NCBI GenBank assembly: GCA_965206315.1
Contig: OZ242210.1
Span: 1,674,001 to 1,738,000, forward strand
Reading direction: 5' to 3'
DNA: 64,000 nucleotides
Source of the DNA: Bin16 sp965206315
GTDB taxonomy: Bacteria; Chloroflexota; Dehalococcoidia; Lucifugimonadales; Australimonadaceae
In this document: piece by piece, positions 32,130-40,388 of the stretch
Numbering within the stretch: position 1 is the stretch's first letter
Layout: each line of letters opens with the position of its first letter
Notes under the pieces: model-generated
What the model was told of the DNA's origin: nothing
The model's input: the letters and a program-made list of their open reading frames with translations, nothing else
Database searches by the model: none
Translations under genes and position numbers: made by a program

Positions 32130-33227
32130 TCACCCCGTGCGGGGGAGCACGACCGGTTTCACCTCTCGGAACTCCGACATCGCCTGCAGCGCGTCGGTCA
32201 CGGTATCCAGCGTGTACGTGCCGCTGATGAGGCGCTCGAACGGGAAACGGTCCTGTCGCGTTGCCAGGAACTGGAGCGCCTTGTAGAAGTGCCGTCCCAC
32301 CGCGCCGATCACCCCGTTCACCTGGAGCGACTTCACCGTGATCAGCCCGCCGGGCAACGTCATGTCTCTGCCCTCGACGCCGATAGCGACGAACCGCCCG
32401 CCGCGGCGCACCATCGTCAGGCCCTCGGGGTTCGCGACGGACGTTGCGCACTGGACCACGATGTCCGGCCCTATGCCGCGTGTCTGCTCGCGGACCCATG
32501 AGATGCGGTCGGCCGCATCGGTGACCTCGTCGATGTTCAGTATCTCGTCCGCGCCCCAGTCCTTCGCCACAGCGAGGCGTTCAGCGGGCGCGCCGATGAC
32601 GATGACCTTCACAGCGCCGCGGTCGCGCGCGAGCGCTGAGGCATACAGCCCCAGCGGCCCGCATCCCTGCACCACGACGGTCTCGTGCGGCTCGATGGCG
32701 CCGAGCCGCTCGAAGCCGTGCACCACGGTCCTCAGCGCACAGGCAGCGGATGCGGCGAGCGGCGAGGAGACTTCCTCGGGCACTTTCACGACATCACTCG
32801 TCGGTGGGTAGTAGTGGTACTCCGCGCAGCCGCCCTGGAGATAGGGGAACACGTCCGCTCGCTGGCGTCCGAAAGCGTAGCTGTTCACGCAGAGATTGGT
32901 CTGGTGCGCCACGGTGCAGAAGTAGCAGTGACCGCAGTGCGTGTAGCTGGCGATGATGCGGTCTCCCTTCACTACAGGCTGCCCCAGCACGTCGAGGCGG
33001 TTGCCGCGTACTTCCTCGACAATGGCCGCTGTTTCGTGTCCGGGCACGTATGGCCGGCTCTCGGCGGGGATGAGGTCACCCTGCCAGTAGTGGACGTCGG
33101 TGCCGCAGAGTGTCGCTGCATCGACGCGCGCGAGGATGTCGCCGTCGTTCAGGTCGGGGAGGGGAACGCGCCGCAGTTCGACAGGGGCGAGAACGTCCGT
33201 CACCACTGCAGCCAGGCAATCACTCAT
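32130..33227 (-). CDS. Zinc-dependent alcohol dehydrogenase (MDR family)
   Basis: The 365-residue enzyme has the catalytic zinc residues C41 and H64-E65 (VPGHE), four cysteines of a structural zinc loop between residues 98 and 113 with a slightly enlarged last spacing, and the NAD(P) Rossmann motif VVQGCGPLGLYA. It oxidises or reduces an alcohol, polyol or related substrate, with threonine or sorbitol dehydrogenases as relatives. It is the first gene of the TRAP operon and has a promoter 70 bases upstream. ATG 33227 follows a GGAGGAGACC stretch. Confidence 0.9.
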   Translation of the reverse strand: MSDCLAAVVTDVLAPVELRRVPLPDLNDGDILARVDAATLCGTDVHYWQGDLIPAESRPYVPGHETAAIVEEVRGNRLDVLGQPVVKGDRIIASYTHCGHCYFCTVAHQTNLCVNSYAFGRQRADVFPYLQGGCAEYHYYPPTSDVVKVPEEVSSPLAASAACALRTVVHGFERLGAIEPHETVVVQGCGPLGLYASALARDRGAVKVIVIGAPAERLAVAKDWGADEILNIDEVTDAADRISWVREQTRGIGPDIVVQCATSVANPEGLTMVRRGGRFVAIGVEGRDMTLPGGLITVKSLQVNGVIGAVGRHFYKALQFLATRQDRFPFERLISGTYTLDTVTDALQAMSEFREVKPVVLPRTG

Positions 33228-33296
33228 GTCAGGGTCTCCTCCCTCTGAGACTGCTGGTGGAACGGTTTATGCGCGATTCCGTTACAACTCGGTCGG

Positions 33297-33325
33297 AGTA
33301 TCGGAGCCTTCAGCAGGGGTGTCAA
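33297..33325 (-). promoter_or_regulatory. Predicted promoter of the dehydrogenase-TRAP operon
   Basis: On the minus strand a perfect TTGACA (33325-33320) and GATACT (33302-33297) are 17 bases apart. Transcription would begin near 33290 and run through the five genes to dctM. Confidence 0.55.
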
Positions 33326-33452
33326 ATTGAAGGTACGATAATCATGCGTCGCAGCGCAGTAACGCTACGATTTACATCCTCAGGGCGCCCGTCGTGCAGT
33401 TCGCACTGAGCGGCGTATGATACGGGCACGCTGCGGGACAGGAGGGAGACCC

Positions 33453-34499
33453 ATGCCGGTAATCGATGCCGATACGCACGTGGACGAAAGCGAGGCCACC
33501 TGGCAGGCCCTGGAAGGCGCTCTGGCCAGGTACACCCCCACCACGATGACACCGCCCGAGGAGGCGATCGAGCACGCGAGTCTCGACCCCCACCGGAGCC
33601 GGTTCTGGCTGGTGGAGGGCCGCCTGCAGGTTCGCGCGGTGCGGGACGATGAACACCACCCGGCGCGAGCCCGGCGGGAGCTGGAGGACCTTGAGGGTCG
33701 CCTCGACGATATGGACAGGATGGGCGTGGACATCCAGGTGCTCTTCCCCACCTTCTTCATCCGGTACATCTCGCTCAATCCGGAACCGGAGGCTGCGCTG
33801 GCGAGCGCCTACAACCGGTGGGTGGCGGAGAGGTGCGACCAGACCGGCGGGCGCCTGCGGTGGGCGGCGGTGCTGCCATGGCTCGACACCGACGCATCCA
33901 TCAAGGAGTTGCGCTGGGCGAAGGAGAACGGCGCCTGCGGCATCTTCAAGCGCGGACTTGACCTCCTGAAGCCTGTGGGCGATCCGCACTTCTTCCCGGT
34001 GTACGAGGCCGCGAACGATCTGGACATGCCGCTCTGCGTGCATACCGGCCACCCGGGCAGCGACGGCGACCGCGGTTTCCCGATCATGTCCGCCTTCCTC
34101 TCGGTCGTGAGGTCGAGGCTGCCCGCCCGGTTCCCCAACCTCCGGTTCGGGTTCATCGAGGCCGGGGCGTCGTGGATCCCGTACGTCCTGTCCCAGATCG
34201 CCATGAACGAGCGCTCGGACACCCTCCATGAGCGGACCGTCAAACTGGCAACGTCCGGGAACCTTTTCCGGGACAACCGCTTGTACATCTCCATCGACCC
34301 CGTGGACGACGTCGAGTACCTGCTCACGCTCGGGACCGAGGACAATCTCATGATCGGCACGGACTACAGCCACTCGGACATATCTGCGAACGTCAGTGCG
34401 CTGAACGAGGTCCGCCGCTGGGCCGACTCCGGCATGATCAGCAACGAGGTGGCCGGGAAGATACTGGAGGACAACCCCAAGGCGTTCTACGGCCTGTAG
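33453..34499 (+). CDS. Amidohydrolase-2 family metal-dependent hydrolase
   Basis: The 348-residue protein begins MPVIDADTHVDE (D7, H9), has LCVHTGHPG in mid-barrel, and carries GTDYSHSDI near residue 303 with the catalytic aspartate. ATG 33453 is chosen because AGGAGGGAG lies just upstream; an in-frame ATG at 33417 lacks one. It is the first gene of a three-gene plus-strand operon with a molybdenum hydroxylase subunit and another amidohydrolase that resembles it closely in layout (DADxHVDE, SYNRW/AYNRW, RLRWAAVLPWLDTD versus RLRWVASMPVLSID). The substrate is unknown. Confidence 0.88.
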   Translation: MPVIDADTHVDESEATWQALEGALARYTPTTMTPPEEAIEHASLDPHRSRFWLVEGRLQVRAVRDDEHHPARARRELEDLEGRLDDMDRMGVDIQVLFPTFFIRYISLNPEPEAALASAYNRWVAERCDQTGGRLRWAAVLPWLDTDASIKELRWAKENGACGIFKRGLDLLKPVGDPHFFPVYEAANDLDMPLCVHTGHPGSDGDRGFPIMSAFLSVVRSRLPARFPNLRFGFIEAGASWIPYVLSQIAMNERSDTLHERTVKLATSGNLFRDNRLYISIDPVDDVEYLLTLGTEDNLMIGTDYSHSDISANVSALNEVRRWADSGMISNEVAGKILEDNPKAFYGL

Positions 34500-34523
34500 G
34501 AACACGCTCAGGAGGATGGCAGG

Positions 34524-36695
34524 ATGACGAACCGGGTCGTTGGAACGCCGACGAGGCGCGTCGAGGGGCCGGACAAAGTGACCGGCCGGCAGCAGTACTC
34601 CGCCGACATGGAGATGGAGGGACTGCTCTGGGGCAAGATACTCCGCAGCCCCTACTCCCATGCCCGGATCGTCCGGGTCGATGCGTCGAAAGCCAGGGAG
34701 GTGCCCGGCGTGCATGCCGTCATCACCGGGGCCGACTACCCCCGTCTCATCGGCCGAGCGTTGAAGGACCTCCCGGTCCTGGCCTACGAGAAGGTGCGCT
34801 TCATCGGCGAGCGGGTAGCTGCCGTTGCTGCGGAGACGGCAGCCGCCGCGAAGGAGGCAGTCGACCTCATCGAGGTCGAGTACGAGGAGTTGACTCCCGT
34901 CTTCGACATGCAGGAGGCGATCACCCCGGGCGCGCCCATCGTCCACGACGACCCGACGGTCTACACCGGCGCGTTCGTCCATCCGGAACGCCCCGACCTG
35001 CCCAACCTCTGCTCCTTCGACCGCTGGTCGCGCGGCGACCTCGAGGCAGGCTTCGCGGCGGCAGACCGTATCTCGGAGAACACCTTCCGCACGCAGAAAC
35101 AGCATCACGTCTACATGGAGACGCACGCTTGCGTGGTCTCGGTGCAGGAAGACGGCACCGCGGAAGTGTGGGCGTCGAACAAGAGCCCGTATGCGCTCAG
35201 GGGCCAGCTTGCCATGTCGCTTGGCGTGGAGCCTGCGTCGATCAAGATCTACCCGATGGCGGTGGGCGGCGACTTCGGGGGCAAGGGCTCGCCCATGGAT
35301 ACGCCGGTTGCCTACCTGCTTTCGCAGGTTGCCGGAAGGCCGGTGAAGATCGTCATGGGGTACGACGAGGAACTCCTCGCCGCGAACACCAGGCATCCGA
35401 GCGAGATCACGGTGCGCACCGGCGTCACCAACGACGGCATGCTGACCGCACTGGAGGCCAGCGCCTGCTTCGACAGCGGCGCGTACGGCGCATTCAAGGC
35501 GGTCCCGAACGTCAACCTCCATGCCATGGAGCAGACCGCAAGCTGCTACCGTGTTCCGGCCTTCGACGTGAAGAGCTACGTGGCGTACACGAACGTCATC
35601 CCCTCCGGCCACATGCGCTCCCCCGGCGGGCCCCAGATCACCTTCGCGGTTGAGGCGCAGTTGAACATCGTGGCCGCCGAGCTCGGTATCGATCCGGCTG
35701 AGTTGCGCATGAAGAACCTCGTGCAGCCCGGAGACACCGCTCCGAACGGCGAGCAGTGGGTCAACATCAAGGCAGTCGAGACGCTGCAGGCCGCCCTGGA
35801 CGCGGTCGGCTGGAGCGAACCCAAGCCTCCGTTCGTCGGTCGCGGGATCGCGATGTACGAGCGCGGCCCGATCGGCGGCGACTCCAGCTGCAAGCTGGTC
35901 CTGCACGCGGATCTTTCGCTGAGCTTGATCCTGCCGATCCCCGACCCCGGACAGGGCGGCCCCACGGTGATGCAGCAGATCGCAGCCGAGCACCTAGGCG
36001 TCGGTTCGGACCGCGTCGCCGTGCGGTTGGTGCCGACCGACCAACTGCCCTTCGACATGGGTGTCGGAGGGAGCCGCACGACCTTTGCCGTGGGTGTGGC
36101 GGTCGCTCAGGCGGCGGAGACGCTGATGGCGCGGCTGAGGGAGACCTCCGGCGACGCCCCATTCGACGAGGCCGCCGCAGCGCTCGTGGCTGCGGAAGGC
36201 GGCGACGTTACCATCGATGTCTACCGCAAGACCCCCTTCATCCCCGACCCCGCCACGACGGAGTTCACAGCCCAGGTTGCGGAGGTGGAGGTCGACCCTG
36301 AGACCGGACAAGTGAAGGTGCTCCGCGTCATCACCTCGCATGACGTCGGCACGATCATCAATCCGGCGGGCCACCAGGGGCAGATCGCTGGCGGGGCCGT
36401 CCAGGGCTTCGGCATGGCGATGATGGAGGAGTTTGCAATAGAAGCGGGCAAGCCCGTTGCGCTGAACCTCGCCGACTACAAGATACCGACCATCATGGAC
36501 GTTCCCACGCTCGAAACGGTGCTGGTCAGCCGCGACGACGGGCCCGGGCCTTTCAACAGCGGGGCGATAGCGGAATCGGCGAACGTGCCCACCGCAGCGG
36601 CGGTCGCCAACGCGGTCAGCGACGCGATAGGGAAACCGGTCCTCCAGTTGCCGGTCACCGCGGAGTACGTCCTCGGGCTGTTGCGCGACAGTTGA
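34524..36695 (+). CDS. Xanthine dehydrogenase-family molybdopterin-binding subunit (CoxL-like)
   Basis: The 723-residue protein has the large-subunit features of molybdenum hydroxylases: GRQQYSADMEMEGLLWGKILRSPYSHARI at the start (in part LRSPYSHARI), GGDFGGKGS for pterin binding, GHMRSPGG, and near the C terminus GAIAESANVPTAAAVANAV with the glutamate that acts as base. The AYRCSFR loop of true CO dehydrogenase is not seen, so substrates are more likely aldehydes, purines or aromatic heterocycles. The [2Fe-2S] and FAD subunits normally encoded alongside are missing. Two amidohydrolases flank it in one operon, which suggests hydroxylation followed by ring hydrolysis. Confidence 0.88.
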   Translation: MTNRVVGTPTRRVEGPDKVTGRQQYSADMEMEGLLWGKILRSPYSHARIVRVDASKAREVPGVHAVITGADYPRLIGRALKDLPVLAYEKVRFIGERVAAVAAETAAAAKEAVDLIEVEYEELTPVFDMQEAITPGAPIVHDDPTVYTGAFVHPERPDLPNLCSFDRWSRGDLEAGFAAADRISENTFRTQKQHHVYMETHACVVSVQEDGTAEVWASNKSPYALRGQLAMSLGVEPASIKIYPMAVGGDFGGKGSPMDTPVAYLLSQVAGRPVKIVMGYDEELLAANTRHPSEITVRTGVTNDGMLTALEASACFDSGAYGAFKAVPNVNLHAMEQTASCYRVPAFDVKSYVAYTNVIPSGHMRSPGGPQITFAVEAQLNIVAAELGIDPAELRMKNLVQPGDTAPNGEQWVNIKAVETLQAALDAVGWSEPKPPFVGRGIAMYERGPIGGDSSCKLVLHADLSLSLILPIPDPGQGGPTVMQQIAAEHLGVGSDRVAVRLVPTDQLPFDMGVGGSRTTFAVGVAVAQAAETLMARLRETSGDAPFDEAAAALVAAEGGDVTIDVYRKTPFIPDPATTEFTAQVAEVEVDPETGQVKVLRVITSHDVGTIINPAGHQGQIAGGAVQGFGMAMMEEFAIEAGKPVALNLADYKIPTIMDVPTLETVLVSRDDGPGPFNSGAIAESANVPTAAAVANAVSDAIGKPVLQLPVTAEYVLGLLRDS

Positions 36696-36714
36696 GCAGG
36701 GGAGGTCCAGCACG

Positions 36715-37779
36715 ATGAAAGTCATAGACGCTGACGCGCACGTCGACGAGACCGACGCCACCTGGGACTTCCTGGACCCGGAGCACGCGAAGCTGCGTCC
36801 CATCACTGCCATCGCGGTGGAAGATGCGGCGACCGCCGGTATCGCGAAGAACTTCCTTCGCTACTGGAACATCGATGGGCGGATGCGCCTCCGCCGTATG
36901 CGCGACGACGTTCGCACCGGCACCACCGAGGCCACCCGCGAACTGAAGGACGTTCCCGCACGCCTTCGCCAGATGGACGAGCTCGGCGTGGACGTGCAGG
37001 TGCTCTACCCGACTACGATGCTGAGCGCCGTGAGCGAGAAGCCGGAGGTCGAGCTTGCGCTCTGCCGCTCCTACAACCGCTGGATAGCCAGCCGCTGCGC
37101 GGAGTCGGACGGACGCCTCCGTTGGGTGGCGTCGATGCCCGTGCTGAGCATCGACGCCGCGGTCGAGGAGATGACGTGGGCGAAGGAGAACGGCGCGGCG
37201 GGCGCCATCAAGCGCGGTGTCGAGGCGGGGCAACGCTCGGCGGGCGACCCGTACTTCTATCCCCTGTACCGGCAGGCGGAAGAACTGGACATGGCGATGT
37301 GCATCCACATCGGCGCGGGCGAGGTGACGGAGGGGATGAGGAACCCCATCTGGCAGCACCGCCTGCCGCCGATCGATGCGTTCGTCTCCCTCGTGCTTGA
37401 GCGGGTGCCGCAGAAGTTCCCCCGGCTGCGCGTCGGCTTCGTGGAGGCGATGTCGTCCTGGGTGCCGTTCGCCCTTGCGGAGCTGGAGGCACGGAAAGAG
37501 CGCATGGCCTGGCTGCTGGACATCGACCTGCAGGAGGACCTGCTGCGCGAGTGCCGTTTCTACGTCGCCTGCCAGACGCACGAGGACCTGAACTACATCG
37601 CGTCGCGTACGGGCAGCGACAACCTCGTCATCGGGACGGACTACGGCCACGCCGACCAGTCGGCCGAGATCAACGCGTTGAGCATCCTGCGCGAGAAGGG
37701 CGAGCGCGAGGAGATCCCCGCGAGTCTCGCGGAGAAGGTGCTCACTGCCAACCCCGCCGCGCTCTACGGCATCGACTAG
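36715..37779 (+). CDS. Amidohydrolase-2 family metal-dependent hydrolase
   Basis: The 354-residue enzyme begins MKVIDADAHVDETDATWDFLDPEHAK (metal D7 and H9), has MAMCIHIGAG in mid-barrel, and GTDYGHADQ near residue 308. A good ribosome site (GGGGAGG) precedes ATG 36715, 19 bases after the molybdenum hydroxylase stop. It overlaps the 3' end of the opposite-strand amidohydrolase gene by four bases. It is closest to the copies at 33453 and 26734. Confidence 0.88.
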   Translation: MKVIDADAHVDETDATWDFLDPEHAKLRPITAIAVEDAATAGIAKNFLRYWNIDGRMRLRRMRDDVRTGTTEATRELKDVPARLRQMDELGVDVQVLYPTTMLSAVSEKPEVELALCRSYNRWIASRCAESDGRLRWVASMPVLSIDAAVEEMTWAKENGAAGAIKRGVEAGQRSAGDPYFYPLYRQAEELDMAMCIHIGAGEVTEGMRNPIWQHRLPPIDAFVSLVLERVPQKFPRLRVGFVEAMSSWVPFALAELEARKERMAWLLDIDLQEDLLRECRFYVACQTHEDLNYIASRTGSDNLVIGTDYGHADQSAEINALSILREKGEREEIPASLAEKVLTANPAALYGID

Positions 37780-38948
37780 GGCTCGCCGAAGAATCGGACG
37801 GCGTTGTCCCACATGAACTTGCGCATCGTGTCGGGCCCGATGCTCGGCCATCCCTGCACGATGGAGGGAGAGTTGGGGAACTGGCACTCCGCGTGCGGAT
37901 AGTCCGACGCGTACATGAGGATGTCGTCGCCGAGGAAGTCCATGACCATGCGGACCATGTCCTCCTCCTCGGTCATCTCGATGCTCGCGAAGAAGCGCCC
38001 GTTCGCGACGTACTCGCTCATCTTGTGCTGCAGGTCGGCGGTGAAGCCGACGTAGGCGGCGTTCACGTCCATGCGGCGCACCCAGAACGGCAGCCAGCCG
38101 ACGCCTGATTCGAGGACGCCGAAGTTGATGGGGTAGCGGTCCATGATTCCCGCGCCGATGAACGCGGCCATCGTTTTCATCGCACCCCACGGGTGCGAGC
38201 AGAGGCGCGCAAGGAAGCGGTTGTTGTCCATGTCCTTGTAGCCGGGGAAGTACGGCGGCGCCCACGTCATGCTGTGGTGCACCGCACCGAGACCCCGGTT
38301 GGCAGCGGCGGCCCAGAGCGGCTCCATACGCGGATGGTCCATCGGTTCGCCGACGCCCGCGAACGGCAGGACGCCGGCCGCCCACCGCTCCTTCCCCCAG
38401 CGGTCGACCTCCGCGACCGAACCCTCGACGTCCGTACCGGAGACGGCGAGGAGCGCCTTGAACCGGCCCGGATACGCGGCGGCGAGGTCGTCCACCATAC
38501 GGTGGTAGGCGCGTATCAGCCCCATCTCCAGCGCGGGGTCTCCGAGCAGCGAGACGCCGATGGCCACGTCCGGCACCATCATGTGCACGTCCGTGCCTTC
38601 CTCGTCCATGTCGGCGACGCGCAGGTCGAAGGCGTCGTCGATGACGCCCACTCCGGGGAGTTTCTCGCCGGTGTACTCGCCGAAGTGGAGGCGAGAGTGT
38701 GCGTCCTTCGGGACCTCGCGCGGCTCCGCGTCGCCCAGGTGCCTCCGGTACGGGCTGAGGCTTACGGCGTAGTGGTGGCGCGACGGGTCCTCGCGGGGCG
38801 TGGTCGTCTGGTCGGAGCGCGCGCCGACCTTGTACTGCTCCAGCTCAGGCAGCCGCTCCCGGAACTCGCTGTCGAAGTAGGGCTCCAGCGCCTCCACCGA
38901 TGGGTGGATGTGCGTGTCTGCGTCGAAGACTCTCTGTCCGTTCAGCAT
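37776..38948 (-). CDS. Amidohydrolase-2 family metal-dependent hydrolase (longer subgroup)
   Basis: The 390-residue protein starts MLNGQRVFDADTHIHPSVEA (D11, H13, H15: the full DxHxH form), has an extra segment after residue 40 with TTTPREDPSRHHYAVS, and MYASDYPHAEC near residue 349. It is longer and more distant than the DADxHVDE copies. The start has GGACGC upstream, weak. It converges on the previous gene with a four-base overlap and is divergent from the acetyltransferase gene. Confidence 0.87.
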   Translation of the reverse strand: MLNGQRVFDADTHIHPSVEALEPYFDSEFRERLPELEQYKVGARSDQTTTPREDPSRHHYAVSLSPYRRHLGDAEPREVPKDAHSRLHFGEYTGEKLPGVGVIDDAFDLRVADMDEEGTDVHMMVPDVAIGVSLLGDPALEMGLIRAYHRMVDDLAAAYPGRFKALLAVSGTDVEGSVAEVDRWGKERWAAGVLPFAGVGEPMDHPRMEPLWAAAANRGLGAVHHSMTWAPPYFPGYKDMDNNRFLARLCSHPWGAMKTMAAFIGAGIMDRYPINFGVLESGVGWLPFWVRRMDVNAAYVGFTADLQHKMSEYVANGRFFASIEMTEEEDMVRMVMDFLGDDILMYASDYPHAECQFPNSPSIVQGWPSIGPDTMRKFMWDNAVRFFGEP

Positions 38949-38985
38949 TGCGTCCTCCGTGAGAGAGGAGTATATCCCTCATCTT

Positions 38986-39564
38986 ATGACGGCGACTCCC
39001 CCAACGAGCAGTTCCGACGCGGTGGAAGTGCGCGAGGTTGACGCCGGGCGCTGGCCCGACTTCGAGCGGCTGTTCGAGTCGCGCGGCGGGCCCAGGTGGT
39101 GCTGGTGCCGGATGTGGCGCAGGGACGCCGACGGCAGGACGCCGCATGACCGCGCTCACATGAAGGAAGCGATGCGGCAGAGGATCGCGGGCGGCGGACG
39201 CGTCGGTCTGCTGGCGTACGTGGACGGCGAACCCGCCGCGTGGTGTTCGGTTGCGCCTCGCGAGACGTTCGTGAGCCTCGGCGGGGTGGAGGAGCCGCGC
39301 GAGGATCCCGCTGCTGTCTGGTCCCTGACCTGCTTCTACGTGCGGAATGCGTTCCGGCATCGCGGGTTGATGGACCGTCTCATCGAGGAGGCGGCGCGAC
39401 ACGCTCGCGAGAATGGAGCAGGGGTTATCGAGGCGTACCCCGTTCCGCCCGACGGCCCGAGCTACCGCTTCTGCGGGTTCATCCCGGTCTTCGCAGCGCA
39501 CGGGTTCTCGGAGGTCGGGCGCGCAGGGAAGCGGCGGCACGTCATGCGGCGGTCGTTGCGATGA
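38986..39564 (+). CDS. GNAT-family N-acetyltransferase
   Basis: The 192-residue protein has the GNAT acetyl-CoA loop FYVRNAFRHRGLMDRLIEEA (motif A, R-x-x-G form) near residues 105-125 and the usual end YRFCGFIPVFAAHGF. An N-terminal CWCRMWRR cluster is a feature of a subgroup common in actinobacteria and Chloroflexota. An in-frame GTG at 38959 could extend it by nine residues. Substrate unknown. It converges on the aap operon with only four bases between. Confidence 0.83.
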   Translation: MTATPPTSSSDAVEVREVDAGRWPDFERLFESRGGPRWCWCRMWRRDADGRTPHDRAHMKEAMRQRIAGGGRVGLLAYVDGEPAAWCSVAPRETFVSLGGVEEPREDPAAVWSLTCFYVRNAFRHRGLMDRLIEEAARHARENGAGVIEAYPVPPDGPSYRFCGFIPVFAAHGFSEVGRAGKRRHVMRRSLR

Positions 39565-39567
39565 GCG

Positions 39568-40371
39568 TCAGAGGATCTGGTCTAGGAAGGTCCTGGTGCG
39601 CTCTTCCTGTGGATTGTTGAAGATCTGCTCAGGCGTGCCGGTCTCGAGCAGCATGCCCTCGTCGAAGAGAGCCATGCGGTCGGCGACCTCCCTCGCGAAG
39701 CCCATCTCGTGCGTGACGCAGACCATCGTCATGCCGGTGGCGGCGAGTTCGCGCATCACATCCAGCACTTCCTTGATCATCTCAGGGTCGAGTGCCGATG
39801 TTGGCTCGTCGAAGAGCATGATCTGCGGCTGCATGGCGAGCGCGCGGGCGATGGCGACCCGTTGCTGCTGGCCGCCGGAGAGCTCCGCCGGGTACTTCGC
39901 GGCCTGTTCGGGGATGCCGACGCGTTCGAGGAGTTGCATAGCGGCCTCTTCGGCCTCCCTGCGGGGCATGCGCCGCACGCGCATGGGGGCGAGCGTGATG
40001 TTGGAGAGGGCGGTCATGTGCGGGAAGAGGTTGAACTGCTGGAAGACCATGCCGGTCTCGCGGCGGATGGCGTCGAGGTTGCGGATGTCGTTGGTCATTT
40101 CGATCCCGTCGACGACGATGCGCCCGCGCTGGTGCTGTTCGAGGCGGTTGATGGTCCGCAGGAAGGTCGACTTGCCGGATCCGGACGGCCCGAACACGAC
40201 GACGACCTCCCCGCGCTTGATCCGCACGTTGACGTCCCTCAACACGCAGAAATTGCCGAACCATTTGTGCACGCCCTCGTAAATGATGATGTCGTCGCGC
40301 TGTTCGAGGGGCAGTTGGAGGATGTCGCTCTTGCTCATGCCGTTAGCGGCAGCGGGCTGGTCGTCCTGCAT
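39568..40371 (-). CDS. aapP: Amino-acid ABC transporter ATP-binding protein
   Basis: The 267-residue ATPase has Walker A VFGPSGSGKSTF, Q-loop VFQQFNLFPHM, signature ELSGGQQQRVAIARAL, Walker B IMLFDEPTSALDPEM and H-loop VTHEMGFA, all in the polar amino-acid (GlnQ/AapP) style. A 30-residue N-terminal extension precedes the fold. It is the last gene of aapJ-aapQ-aapM-aapP. ATG 40371 is taken as start because longer frames run into aapM. Confidence 0.93.
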   Translation of the reverse strand: MQDDQPAAANGMSKSDILQLPLEQRDDIIIYEGVHKWFGNFCVLRDVNVRIKRGEVVVVFGPSGSGKSTFLRTINRLEQHQRGRIVVDGIEMTNDIRNLDAIRRETGMVFQQFNLFPHMTALSNITLAPMRVRRMPRREAEEAAMQLLERVGIPEQAAKYPAELSGGQQQRVAIARALAMQPQIMLFDEPTSALDPEMIKEVLDVMRELAATGMTMVCVTHEMGFAREVADRMALFDEGMLLETGTPEQIFNNPQEERTRTFLDQIL

Positions 40372-40388
40372 TGTGGTCTCCTTGGGCG

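Noticed and set aside
33372..35993. Minus-strand 873-codon frame
   Set aside because: It is antisense to an amidohydrolase and a molybdenum hydroxylase gene, both with strong family motifs.
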